From positions 1 to 26,014 of the forward strand of contig CAAEIM010000163.1 of the NCBI GenBank assembly GCA_900755995.1: DNA of 26,014 nucleotides. The letters run 5' to 3'. This document shows positions 14,196 to 22,608 of the stretch, one piece after another; position 1 is the first letter of the stretch, and the number at the start of each line of letters is the position of its first letter. The notes below the pieces were generated by a model that searched no databases, was not told where the DNA came from, and worked only from the letters and a program-made list of their open reading frames with translations. Made by a program: the position numbers and the translations under genes. The DNA comes from Clostridia bacterium (GTDB taxonomy: Bacteria; Bacillota; Clostridia; Oscillospirales; Acutalibacteraceae).

Positions 14196-15710
14196 ATGAA
14201 ATATATTGATTATGTACAGCTTAATCCTTTCCAAAAGTTTGCCTATAATGCCAAAAACTTTTTTATAGCCTTTCCGGGCAAATTTGTAAATTTCTTTAAG
14301 AATATCGGAAATGCTATAGCAAGGTTTTTCATTGGCATTGTCAAAGGTTTTGCAAATTACGGCAAAACCTTTAAAAACGGAGATTTAATGACAAGGCTTT
14401 CTTACATAATCTTTGGTATAGGCGATATATCAAAGGGTAAGTATTATAAGGGAATTTTATTTTTCCTTTCAGAAGTTTTGTACATACTCTATATGGCATT
14501 CTTCGGTTGGGGTTACATTTCCAAGTTTGGTTCACTTGGTACTGTAGAAACATACACAGTGAAGGACGGCATTTTCACTGATACTATTTTCGGCGACAAC
14601 TCAATGCTGATTCTTCTTTACTCTGTGCTTACTATTGTAATTACAGTAGTTGTATTTGCAATCTATATAGCAAATATTAAAGATGCGTATAAGCACCAGC
14701 TTCTTGTTGCAGCAGGCAAAAAGCCTACATCATTAAGAACTGACGCTAAAGCATTCCTTGACGGCAAGTATCACATCACTCTTTTGTCTTTCCCGGTATT
14801 GATGATTGGTGTTTTCCAGATTCTTCCTCTCATCTTTATGATACTCATAGCATTTACAAACTATGACCTTCAGCATATGCCTCCGGGAGCACTTTTCCAT
14901 TGGGTTGGTTTTGAAAACTTTACTTCGGTATTTGATGTAGCAGGCTCAGCCACAAGAGCTACAACATTTATTGAGCTTGCTAAATGGACATTTGTATGGG
15001 CAATTTTTGCTACATTTACAAACTACATCCTCGGTATGATTGTTGCTCTTATGATCAACAAAAAGGGCATCAAGCTCAAGGCATTATGGAGAACTCTCTT
15101 TGTAATCGCTATTGCTGTACCGCAGTTCGTATCATTACTTCTTATGAACCAGATGCTTCAGGTTGACGGTGCATTCAATGTATTGCTTACAGACTTTGCT
15201 CGTATGTTTGACCCATCAGCACCTACTGTTCAGATACAGTGGCTTAACTCATCTCCGTTGTTGGCGAAGGTTGTTGTTATCATTGTAAACCTCTGGGTAG
15301 GTATCCCATATACCATTCTCTCAATGTCAGGTATTCTTATGAATATTCCTGAGGATCTTTATGAATCCGCCCGTATAGACGGTGCAGGTCCTGTCAAAAC
15401 ATTTACAAGCATTACACTTCCTTATATGCTGTTTGTAACAACACCACAGCTTATCACTCAGTTTGTAGGTAACATTAACAACTTTAACGTTATTTACCTT
15501 CTTACAAACGGTGGTCCTACAACTCAGGACTTCTACCAGGCAGGTCACACAGATATCCTTGTAACATGGTTGTTCAAGCTGACTATGAATTCATCTGACT
15601 ACAACCTTGCTGCAGCAATCGGTATTATAGTATTTATTATCTGTGCTGTACTTTCACTTATTGTATTTAATTCATCTAAATCAGCTAAAGACGAGGAGGC
15701 GTTCTCATGA
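14196..15710 (+). CDS. Maltodextrin-type ABC transporter permease (MalF-like)
   Basis: The 504-residue integral membrane protein forms one half of the transport channel. A long amphipathic N-terminal region (about 1-65) with repeated Phe/Lys is followed by a helix pair, a periplasm-facing segment, and the permease core. The EAA loop that contacts the ATPase is EDLYESARIDGAGPVKTF (about 387-404), matching the EAA---G pattern. The upstream AAGGAGAG and the ATG at 14196 are well placed. Length is like MalF of Firmicutes, longer than minimal sugar permeases. The stop overlaps the next start in ATGA, so the two permeases are made in equal amounts. No ATPase gene is in the operon. Confidence 0.9.
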   Translation: MKYIDYVQLNPFQKFAYNAKNFFIAFPGKFVNFFKNIGNAIARFFIGIVKGFANYGKTFKNGDLMTRLSYIIFGIGDISKGKYYKGILFFLSEVLYILYMAFFGWGYISKFGSLGTVETYTVKDGIFTDTIFGDNSMLILLYSVLTIVITVVVFAIYIANIKDAYKHQLLVAAGKKPTSLRTDAKAFLDGKYHITLLSFPVLMIGVFQILPLIFMILIAFTNYDLQHMPPGALFHWVGFENFTSVFDVAGSATRATTFIELAKWTFVWAIFATFTNYILGMIVALMINKKGIKLKALWRTLFVIAIAVPQFVSLLLMNQMLQVDGAFNVLLTDFARMFDPSAPTVQIQWLNSSPLLAKVVVIIVNLWVGIPYTILSMSGILMNIPEDLYESARIDGAGPVKTFTSITLPYMLFVTTPQLITQFVGNINNFNVIYLLTNGGPTTQDFYQAGHTDILVTWLFKLTMNSSDYNLAAAIGIIVFIICAVLSLIVFNSSKSAKDEEAFS

Positions 15711-16561
15711 TAAAAAGTTACAAACTCAGAAGAGGTTTGGCAAATACTTTTATCTACATAATCCTTGCCATTCTCGGATTTATTTGGATTTGCCCTTTTA
15801 TTTATCTTGTTATGCATTCTTTCCGTGGCGGCGCCGGTACTGTAGTTAACTATATCATTCCGCAGGAATGGACATTCCAGAACTATATCGACCTCTTTAG
15901 CAGCCACGGTACACTTAATTTTACAAAATGGTTTGTAAACACATTTGTTGTTGCTTGCTTTAGCTGTGTAATTTCTACAATTTCTGTACTTATGGTCAGC
16001 TATGCATTCAGCCGTCTTAGATTTAAATCTCGTAAAAAGTTTATCAACGTTGGTATGATTCTCGGTATGTTCCCCGGTTTTATGACGATGATTGCTATTT
16101 ATTATCTGTTGAAGGCTATGGGTCTTACTCAGCAGCTTGTAGCTCTTGTTATCTGCTACAGCGCAGGCGCAGGTCTTGGCTACCAGATTTCAAAGGGATT
16201 CTTTGATACAATACCAAGAGCACTCGATGAAGCTGCTACGATTGACGGTGCAACCAAAAATCAGATTTTCTGGAAGATTATTCTTCCGATGTCAAAGCCA
16301 ATCGTAGTTTATACGGTGCTTACTTCGTTTATCGGCCCATGGACAGACTTTATTCTCGCTAAAATCATTATGGGTGATAAACGTGAAAACTACACAGTTG
16401 CAATCGGATTACAGATTATGACCAGTGTAGATTTTAAAGCGCAGTACTATAAACAGTATCTTGCAGGTTCTGTTGTAGTTGCTGTTCCGATTACCATTCT
16501 ATTCCTTATGATGCAGAAGTATTATGTTGAAGGCGTAACAGCCGGCGGCGTAAAGGGATAA
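15707..16561 (+). CDS. Maltodextrin-type ABC transporter permease (MalG-like)
   Basis: The 284-residue partner permease has six predicted membrane helices. The EAA loop IPRALDEAATIDGATKNQIF (about 170-189) is followed by WKIILPMSKP. A typical MalG C-terminus with YYVEGVTAGGVKG is present, including the GGVKG tail that in MalG-type proteins reaches the channel or ATPase region. Start at 15707 overlaps the upstream stop by four bases, with GAGGAGG upstream. Length is normal for the family (about 275-300). It pairs with the MalF-like protein to pass maltose or longer maltodextrins. The terminator at 16582-16611 follows. Confidence 0.92.
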   Translation: MIKSYKLRRGLANTFIYIILAILGFIWICPFIYLVMHSFRGGAGTVVNYIIPQEWTFQNYIDLFSSHGTLNFTKWFVNTFVVACFSCVISTISVLMVSYAFSRLRFKSRKKFINVGMILGMFPGFMTMIAIYYLLKAMGLTQQLVALVICYSAGAGLGYQISKGFFDTIPRALDEAATIDGATKNQIFWKIILPMSKPIVVYTVLTSFIGPWTDFILAKIIMGDKRENYTVAIGLQIMTSVDFKAQYYKQYLAGSVVVAVPITILFLMMQKYYVEGVTAGGVKG

Positions 16562-16581
16562 TCGAATATTTTATGCACTTT

Positions 16582-16611
16582 AGGGTGGCAGTCTTAGGCT
16601 GCCGCCCTTTT
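16582..16611 (+). terminator. Terminator after the permease genes
   Basis: AGGGTGGCAG (16582-16591) pairs with CTGCCGCCCT (16599-16608), one G-U pair, around a 7-base loop, then TTTT. Some read-through into the amylase gene is likely because no strong promoter is seen between them. Confidence 0.75.
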
Positions 16612-16671
16612 CATTAATAAGCAAATACTAAATTTACAATTATTTTTTGTAACAATAACAAGGAGTTCTTT

Positions 16672-18345
16672 ATGAAAAGAGTTGTTTCACTTATACTTGC
16701 TTCGGCTTTATCTGCGGCGGCTATATTATCGGGCTGCGGCACACCTGTGTATGAAGACCCCGTAAGTACGCTCACAGCTACAGCGTCTACCGATAAATAT
16801 CGTAATTTTTATCAGATTTTTGTAAATTCCTTTGCAGATTCAAACGGAGATGATGTGGGAGATTTACAGGGAATAATAGATAATCTTGACTACCTGAATG
16901 ATGGAGATCCAAATTCGGGAGATGATCTCGGCATTGACGGCATCTGGCTCACACCAATTATGCCATCACCGTCATACCATAAGTACGATGTAACGGATTA
17001 TTATGATATTGATCCTGATTTTGGCACACTGGATACCTTTGATACCCTTGTATCGGAGTGCCATAAGCGTGGAATCAACCTTATTATTGACCTCGTTCTT
17101 AATCACGCTTCATCGCAGCATCCATTTTATTTGAACGCAGTAGACGAGGTTTCTCAGGGGAAGCTTGACGGTTATGCCAAATATTTTGAAATTCACCCTA
17201 CATCATATTTTGACGCAGACACACAGACCAATTACCTCTCAAATGCAATGTCTTGTGAGGCTAACTTTTCCCACGAAATGCCTGAATGGAATTTGCAGTC
17301 AGAAAAAACAAGGGATGAATTTGCGAATATTGCAAAATTCTGGCTTGACAGAGGTGTTGACGGTTTCAGACTTGACGCCGTAAAGTATTTTTCTAACAAA
17401 TCTACAGACGGCACTGAATTTTTGAGCTGGTTCTATGACACCTGCAAGCAAACCAATCCGGATGTATATGTTGTGGGAGAAAACTGGGACGATGATTCTG
17501 AGATTAGGGAAATATTCAGCTCGGGTATAGACAGCCAGTTCGCCTTTAAGTTTTCGCAGTCAAGCGGAACGCTGACAACAGAGGTTATTGCTCAGCGTGG
17601 TACATCAATCGCAAAAAAGGTTATGAATTACAACGATAAGATGTACGAGAATAACGAGAATTATATTCCGACTATGTTTTTATCTAACCACGATATGGTG
17701 CGAAGCGGAAATTCACTTGAGCCAAAGGGACTCAGCTATCAGAAAATGGCTGCATCGGTGTATATGCTTTTCCCCGGAAATCCATTTATATATTATGGTG
17801 AGGAAATTGGAATTACTGCCCCGAACACAACCGCTGACTCGGCTTTCCGCACACCGATGATTTTTGACAGCAACAATCTGCCTACAATCTGGGTAAGCGG
17901 CGTTGGCGATGTTGCGGAAGCTCCAAAATACGGCGGAGTAAAACAGCAGCAGGTTGACTTGGATTCATTATTCAGCTTTTACAGCAGAATTATCAAAATT
18001 AAAAACCAGAACCCTGAAATTGCAAGGGGAAAAATTACCGGACTTGAGAGCTTTGAGCCTACATCGATATGTGCATATTATATTGAGTACAACGGTTCAA
18101 AGCTGATGATAATTCACAATCTGAGCGAAACAGAAAATGCCGAGCTTACAATAACTGAGGATATGATAGCAAATCCTGAAATCAGAGCCGAGCTTGTGGC
18201 GAGCTTTCCTGTAGATAAAGAGGGTGCGTTCACTTCTACAGGAGATGAAAATGCTGTTTACCAGCATATCACACTCAAAGACGGTGTGCTTACAATGCCT
18301 GCTCAGTCAACGGTAATTCTCAAAACCGCCGAAGCAACTGAATAA
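16672..18345 (+). CDS. Lipid-anchored alpha-amylase family (GH13) glycoside hydrolase
   Basis: The 557-residue enzyme begins with a lipoprotein signal peptide; Cys22 follows the lipobox LSGC. The GH13 barrel shows all four classical regions: DLVLNH (140-145), GFRLDAVK (231-238, nucleophile Asp235), VGENW (268-272, acid/base Glu270) and SNHDM (338-342, transition-state Asp341). YQIFVNSFADSNGDDVGDLQGI near residue 47 is typical of oligo-alpha-glucan hydrolases, and an Asp/Asn-rich segment there may bind calcium. A C-terminal beta domain (about 450-557) completes the protein. It probably cuts starch or maltodextrins at the cell surface and feeds the adjacent importer. AAGGAG precedes the ATG. 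Exact product specificity (endo-amylase, maltogenic or glucosidase-like) cannot be told. Confidence 0.9.
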   Translation: MKRVVSLILASALSAAAILSGCGTPVYEDPVSTLTATASTDKYRNFYQIFVNSFADSNGDDVGDLQGIIDNLDYLNDGDPNSGDDLGIDGIWLTPIMPSPSYHKYDVTDYYDIDPDFGTLDTFDTLVSECHKRGINLIIDLVLNHASSQHPFYLNAVDEVSQGKLDGYAKYFEIHPTSYFDADTQTNYLSNAMSCEANFSHEMPEWNLQSEKTRDEFANIAKFWLDRGVDGFRLDAVKYFSNKSTDGTEFLSWFYDTCKQTNPDVYVVGENWDDDSEIREIFSSGIDSQFAFKFSQSSGTLTTEVIAQRGTSIAKKVMNYNDKMYENNENYIPTMFLSNHDMVRSGNSLEPKGLSYQKMAASVYMLFPGNPFIYYGEEIGITAPNTTADSAFRTPMIFDSNNLPTIWVSGVGDVAEAPKYGGVKQQQVDLDSLFSFYSRIIKIKNQNPEIARGKITGLESFEPTSICAYYIEYNGSKLMIIHNLSETENAELTITEDMIANPEIRAELVASFPVDKEGAFTSTGDENAVYQHITLKDGVLTMPAQSTVILKTAEATE

Positions 18346-18378
18346 TTTAATTAAATGCTTTAAATCGTTAAATTACTA

Positions 18379-18407
18379 TTGACATTTTAATTATTCGGCT
18401 ATATAAT
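18379..18407 (+). promoter_or_regulatory. Consensus promoter of the trp operon
   Basis: Perfect TTGACA (18379-18384) and perfect TATAAT (18402-18407) with the ideal 17-base spacer. Initiation is therefore expected to be strong and constitutive, with control left to the T-box leader that follows. Confidence 0.9.
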
Positions 18408-18413
18408 ATAGTA

Positions 18414-18685
18414 AATAAAAAATAAAACCTTTGAGCAAGAGTAGTAGGATTAATTAACGCTTTCAGAGAGTCGGCGTGTGGTGCGAGCCGATAGTTGAGA
18501 TTTTTCTGAATGGACTTGTGAGGGCGGACCGAAAGAGTATTCGAGTAGTTTCCGACGGAGCCTGACCGTTACAGCAGGAGGCATATGTTAGTATGCTGTT
18601 AAGGTGGGCGAATTTTTTCGTCAATATGGGTGGTACCGCAGAAGTCATTTCAGACCTTTGTCCCTTTTTGGGGCAAAGGTCTTTT
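18414..18685 (+). promoter_or_regulatory. Tryptophan-specific T-box leader
   Basis: T-box RNAs bind a cognate tRNA and choose between terminator and antiterminator according to its charging. Stem I contains AGAGAGTCGGC and its partner GCCGA, with a specifier-loop context GAA-TGG-ACTTGTGAG. The codon is TGG at 18511-18513, i.e. Trp. A middle stem pairs ACAGCA (18571-18576) with TGCTGT (18594-18599). The conserved T-box GGGTGGTACCGC is at 18628-18639 and the terminator at 18652-18685 overlaps the antiterminator partner. It lies directly before trpE, so uncharged tRNA-Trp should allow transcription of the whole operon. Leader start is inferred from the promoter. Confidence 0.93.
18652..18685 (+). 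terminator. T-box conditional terminator
   Basis: AGACCTTTGTCCC (18652-18664) pairs over 13 positions with GGGGCAAAGGTCT (18670-18682) around TTTTT, followed by TTTTCTATTTTT. It forms when charged tRNA-Trp is bound. Confidence 0.9.
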
Positions 18686-18712
18686 CTATTTTTAAAAGGA
18701 AAGGTGAGAAAA

Positions 18713-20173
18713 ATGATTAAACCGTCTTTTAGTGAGATTATGGCGATTAAGGACGAATACGACGTGATTCCTGTATATAAGGAAGTGTACGCCGATTCGG
18801 TAACGCCGATAACCTTGCTCAGAAAAATTCTTCAGAAATCGGACAAATGTTTTCTTCTTGAAAGCATAGAGGGCGGCGAAAAGTGGGGCAGGTATTCCTT
18901 TATCGGCTGCAATCCAAAGGCAAGGCTTGTTTACAAAAACGGAGTTCTCACCATCACAGGCGAGGGAGAATTATCAATTAAAACCTCAAAGCCCTATAAT
19001 GAAATACGAAAATATATGAAAAATTATAAAACTCCCCGTTTTAATGAGCTTCCGCCCTTCACAGGAGGTTTGGTAGGGTATTACGGATATGCAATGATAG
19101 CGGTCAGTGAGCAGGTATTAAAGCTTAAAGATAGTGAAACAAATGACTTTGACCTGATGCTTTTTGATAAGATTATAGCCTATGACCACCTCAGAGAAAA
19201 AATAACTGTCATAGTGAATATGAAAACCAACGATACTAAGGGTCAATATGAACTGGCGGTAAATGACATCAACGAGATTATTAATACGATAACCGATTCC
19301 GCACAGCCGAAAAAGCTTGAAAGTGATGCAGAAGTCAAATTTAAGAGCACTTATACCAAAGAAGAATTTTGTGAAATGGTAAATAGGGTAAAGGAATATA
19401 TTATAAACGGCGATATTTTTCAGTGCGTAGTATCGAGGAGGTTTGAAGCCGAGTACAAAGGCTCTCTGTTAAACGCATACAGGGTTTTAAGAATTACAAA
19501 TCCTTCTCCGTATATGGTGTATATGAATATTGAGGGCGATGAAATCATAAGCACTTCTCCCGAAACCTTGGTTAAGCTGCAAAACGGTACGCTCAACACA
19601 TTTCCTATAGCAGGCTCAAGACCGAGGGGCAAAACCGAGGATGAGGACAATGCCTTAGCAGAGGAGCTTATTAACGATGAAAAGGAGCTTGCAGAGCATA
19701 ATATGCTCGTTGACCTCGGCAGAAACGATATAGGAAAAATTTCTAAGTTTAATTCTGTTAAGGTTACTTCTTATCAGCAGATTTTAAAGTATTCAAAGAT
19801 TATGCATATTTGCAGTGAGGTTGAGGGCGAAATCAAAGACGGACTTGACGCTTTTGACGCCGTTGAGGCATTACTGCCAGCAGGCACACTTTCAGGAGCA
19901 CCCAAAATCAGAGCGTGTCAGATTATAGATGAGCTTGAAAAAACTCCGAGGGGAGTATACGGCGGAGCACTTGGATATGTCGACTTTAACGGAAATCTTG
20001 ATACCTGCATTGCTATAAGAATGGCGGTAAAAAAGGGTGATAGGGTGTATATTCAGGCGGGTGCAGGAATTGTTGCCGACAGCAATCCCGAGTCGGAATA
20101 TACGGAAACCTACAACAAGGCGCTTGCGGTGATTAATGCAGTCAAAAATGCAGGGGAGGTTGACGCTCTGTGA
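18713..20173 (+). CDS. trpE: Anthranilate synthase component I
   Basis: TrpE converts chorismate to anthranilate with ammonia supplied by TrpG. The 486-residue protein carries LLES (48-51) and WGRYSF, the N-terminal Trp feedback site. The catalytic core has DIFQCVVSRRF, STSPETLVKL, TFPIAGSRPRGKT, HNMLVDLGRND, GTLSGAPKIRA and YIQAGAGIVADSNPESEY. All expected chorismate-site residues seem present, so it should be active and feedback-inhibited by Trp. ATG 18713 is chosen because AAAGGTGAG precedes it; the frame continues upstream to 18593, but that part lies inside the T-box terminator. It is the first gene of the operon and overlaps trpG by four bases. Confidence 0.96.
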   Translation: MIKPSFSEIMAIKDEYDVIPVYKEVYADSVTPITLLRKILQKSDKCFLLESIEGGEKWGRYSFIGCNPKARLVYKNGVLTITGEGELSIKTSKPYNEIRKYMKNYKTPRFNELPPFTGGLVGYYGYAMIAVSEQVLKLKDSETNDFDLMLFDKIIAYDHLREKITVIVNMKTNDTKGQYELAVNDINEIINTITDSAQPKKLESDAEVKFKSTYTKEEFCEMVNRVKEYIINGDIFQCVVSRRFEAEYKGSLLNAYRVLRITNPSPYMVYMNIEGDEIISTSPETLVKLQNGTLNTFPIAGSRPRGKTEDEDNALAEELINDEKELAEHNMLVDLGRNDIGKISKFNSVKVTSYQQILKYSKIMHICSEVEGEIKDGLDAFDAVEALLPAGTLSGAPKIRACQIIDELEKTPRGVYGGALGYVDFNGNLDTCIAIRMAVKKGDRVYIQAGAGIVADSNPESEYTETYNKALAVINAVKNAGEVDAL

Positions 20174-20736
20174 TTCTATTTATTGATAATTATGACAGCT
20201 TTACTTATAATCTTGTGCAGTATTGCGGAAGCGTTAATCCTGACATTGAGGTTGTGAGGAATGACGAAATCACGGTTGACGATATAAGAAGGATAAATCC
20301 AACGCACATTATTCTTTCTCCCGGCCCTGGTTACCCAAAGGACGCAGGTGTGTGCGAAAATGTTATCAGAGAGCTGAAGGGAGAGTATCCGATTCTTGGA
20401 ATCTGCCTCGGTCATCAGGCTATATGCGAGGTGTTCGGTGCTGAAATCACCCGTGCAGTAAAGCTTATGCACGGCAAAAAGAGCAATATAAATCTTGATA
20501 ACACCTGTAGAATTTTTGCAGGTCTGCCACATACGGTGGACGGTGCAAGATACCATTCACTGATTGCAAGAAAATCATCTGTTCCGTGCGATTTAATAGT
20601 TACGGCAGAGGACGATATGGGAGAGGTAATGGCTGTCAGACACAGAGATTATGAAATCTACGGCTTACAGTTCCATCCCGAGTCGATTCTCACCTCACAC
20701 GGAACGGATATGATAAAAAACTTTATAAATATTTGA
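20170..20736 (+). CDS. trpG: Anthranilate synthase glutamine amidotransferase component
   Basis: TrpG hydrolyses glutamine and passes ammonia to TrpE. The 188-residue class I amidotransferase has FIDNYDSFTYNL (4-15), the LSPGPGYP oxyanion-loop region (49-56), nucleophile Cys79 in GICLGHQ, and the His169/Glu171 pair in FHPES. It starts with GTG at 20170, whose GTGA overlaps the trpE stop, with GGGGAGG upstream: strong coupling for a 1:1 complex. It is a separate gene, not fused to trpD as in enterobacteria. In some bacteria such a subunit also serves p-aminobenzoate synthase; whether that is so here cannot be seen. Confidence 0.95.
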   Translation: MILFIDNYDSFTYNLVQYCGSVNPDIEVVRNDEITVDDIRRINPTHIILSPGPGYPKDAGVCENVIRELKGEYPILGICLGHQAICEVFGAEITRAVKLMHGKKSNINLDNTCRIFAGLPHTVDGARYHSLIARKSSVPCDLIVTAEDDMGEVMAVRHRDYEIYGLQFHPESILTSHGTDMIKNFINI

Positions 20737-20769
20737 GCACAAATACAGTGTATTGAAAGGGTGATAAAA

Positions 20770-21780
20770 ATGATTAAGGAAGCAATAAAAAAGTTGGTTG
20801 ACGGGGAAGACTTAACATATGACGAGGCAGCAGAAGTGATGGATGAGATGATGAGCGGCACAGCCACTCAGTCTGAAACAGCCTCTTTTTTGACGGCACT
20901 CAGAATTAAGGGAGAAACAATAGATGAAATTACAGCCTGCGCAACGGTAATGCGTGACAAGGCACTCCATATAAAAACAGCCTCAGATGTACTTGACATA
21001 GTCGGTACGGGCGGTGACGGCACAGGAACTTTCAATATTTCTACCACCGCAGCCTTTGTGGTTGCAGCAGCAGATATTCCGGTTGCAAAGCACGGAAACC
21101 GTTCAATGTCTAGCAAGAGCGGAGCGGCGGATTGCCTTGAGGCGTTGGGAGTAAATCTTACAATCAGTCCACAAAGAAGTGCGGAAATTCTCAAAAGCAC
21201 AGGTATTTGTTTTATGTTTGCGCAGAGCTATCATTCTTCAATGCGCTTTGTAGGCCCTGTAAGAAAGGAAATCGGAATCAGAAATATTTTTAATGTGTTA
21301 GGCCCGCTCACAAATCCTGCCTCTGCAAGTCTTCAGGTGACAGGTGTTTATTCCGAGGCGCTTGTTGAACCGATTGCAAGAGTATTTGTAAATCTTGGAG
21401 TGAAAAGAGGATATGTATTTTACGGTATGGACGGAATGGATGAGGTAACTGTTACTGCGCCTACAAAGGTGTGCGAAATCAACAACGGCAAATTCAGAAC
21501 CTATCAGATAAACCCTGAGCAGTTCGGAATGCCGACCTACAGCACTGAAGCACTTGCAGGCGGCGACGGCAAGGAAAACGCCGAAATCACAAAGCAGATT
21601 CTCAAGTCAGAAATAAAGGGTGCTAAGCGAGATATTGTCCTGCTCAACTCTGCACTTGGTATTTGTGCAGGCGGCAAGGCAGAGAGCATAGCCGAGGGTA
21701 TCCGTCTTGCGGAAAGCCTGATTGACAGCGGCAAGGCTTATGATAAATTAGAGCAGTTTGTAAAGGCAACTAACGAATAA
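20770..21780 (+). CDS. trpD: Anthranilate phosphoribosyltransferase
   Basis: TrpD joins anthranilate to PRPP, giving phosphoribosyl-anthranilate. The 336-residue protein has the PRPP loop GTGGDG (79-84) followed by TGTFNISTTAA, and KHGNRS (107-112), both diagnostic. An alpha-helical N-terminal domain (1-70) with LTYDEAAEVMDEMM is normal. The anthranilate-contact region GICFMFAQSYHSSMRFVGPVR is conserved. ATG 20770 fits the AAAGGGTG ribosome site better than an upstream in-frame GTG at 20761, which lies within that site. It follows trpG by 33 bases. Confidence 0.95.
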   Translation: MIKEAIKKLVDGEDLTYDEAAEVMDEMMSGTATQSETASFLTALRIKGETIDEITACATVMRDKALHIKTASDVLDIVGTGGDGTGTFNISTTAAFVVAAADIPVAKHGNRSMSSKSGAADCLEALGVNLTISPQRSAEILKSTGICFMFAQSYHSSMRFVGPVRKEIGIRNIFNVLGPLTNPASASLQVTGVYSEALVEPIARVFVNLGVKRGYVFYGMDGMDEVTVTAPTKVCEINNGKFRTYQINPEQFGMPTYSTEALAGGDGKENAEITKQILKSEIKGAKRDIVLLNSALGICAGGKAESIAEGIRLAESLIDSGKAYDKLEQFVKATNE

Positions 21781-21791
21781 GCGGTGAAGAT

Positions 21792-22577
21792 ATGATACTT
21801 GAAACAATAGCGCAGGCAAATCGTGAAAGATATGCGGAAATCGAAAAAATGGTTTCACTTGAAAATATAAAAAATCAGGCGTATTCAATGAAAATAACAG
21901 ATGAATTTCCGTTTGAAAAGGCTCTTGCAAAGGACGGGATTTCATACATTTGCGAGGTAAAAAAGGCTTCGCCGTCAAAGGGGATAATTGCTGAAGACTT
22001 TCCTTATACGCAGATTGCTATGGAGTATGAAAGCTCAGGAGCGTCCGCAATATCCGTACTGACTGAGCCAAAATGGTTCAAAGGGCAAAACAGGTATTTA
22101 GAGGATATATCAAAGGCTGTAAAGATTCCTCTTTTGAGAAAGGATTTTACGGTTTGTGAATATCAGATTTATGAGGCAAAGGTAATAGGAGCGTCTGCGG
22201 TGCTCCTTATATGTGCACTGCTCGACACCGAAACAATAAAAGAGTGGATAAGGCTTTGCGATTCCTTAGGACTGTCGGCACTTGTTGAAGCGCATACTGA
22301 GGAAGAAGTTAAATCTGCTCTCAGTGCAGGGGCAAGAGTTGTGGGATTAAATAACCGCAATTTAAAAGACTTTACGGTTGACCTTTCAACCTGCACACGG
22401 CTGAGAAAGCTCGTGCCTGACGATGTATTATTTGTAGCCGAGAGCGGAATAAAAACAGCGCAGGACATACAAAGACTGAGAAATGCCAAGGTAAACGGCG
22501 TATTGATTGGTGAAGCTCTTATGAGAAATCCGAACAAAAGAGAATTTTTGAGGGAGCTTAACGGCGGGAAATTATAA
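21792..22577 (+). CDS. trpC: Indole-3-glycerol phosphate synthase
   Basis: TrpC closes the indole ring from CdRP. The 261-residue TIM barrel shows CEVKKASPSKG with Glu55 and Lys57, LLRKDF with Lys117, LVEAHTEEE with Glu166, GLNNRNL with Asn187, and AESGI with Glu217 and Ser218. These match the known catalytic set. A C-terminal VLIGEALMR binds phosphate. Length is that of the single-function enzyme; there is no fused PRA isomerase. It starts 11 bases after trpD with a modest ribosome site (AAGCGGTGAAG). It is followed directly by trpB, where trpF is usually found. Confidence 0.95.
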   Translation: MILETIAQANRERYAEIEKMVSLENIKNQAYSMKITDEFPFEKALAKDGISYICEVKKASPSKGIIAEDFPYTQIAMEYESSGASAISVLTEPKWFKGQNRYLEDISKAVKIPLLRKDFTVCEYQIYEAKVIGASAVLLICALLDTETIKEWIRLCDSLGLSALVEAHTEEEVKSALSAGARVVGLNNRNLKDFTVDLSTCTRLRKLVPDDVLFVAESGIKTAQDIQRLRNAKVNGVLIGEALMRNPNKREFLRELNGGKL

Positions 22578-22608
22578 CCAAAGCATATAGTAAAAGGAGA
22601 TATTGGAA

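Noticed and set aside
18593..18712. Upstream extension of the trpE reading frame by 40 codons
   Set aside because: It runs through the T-box antiterminator and terminator, while a good ribosome site precedes the ATG at 18713.
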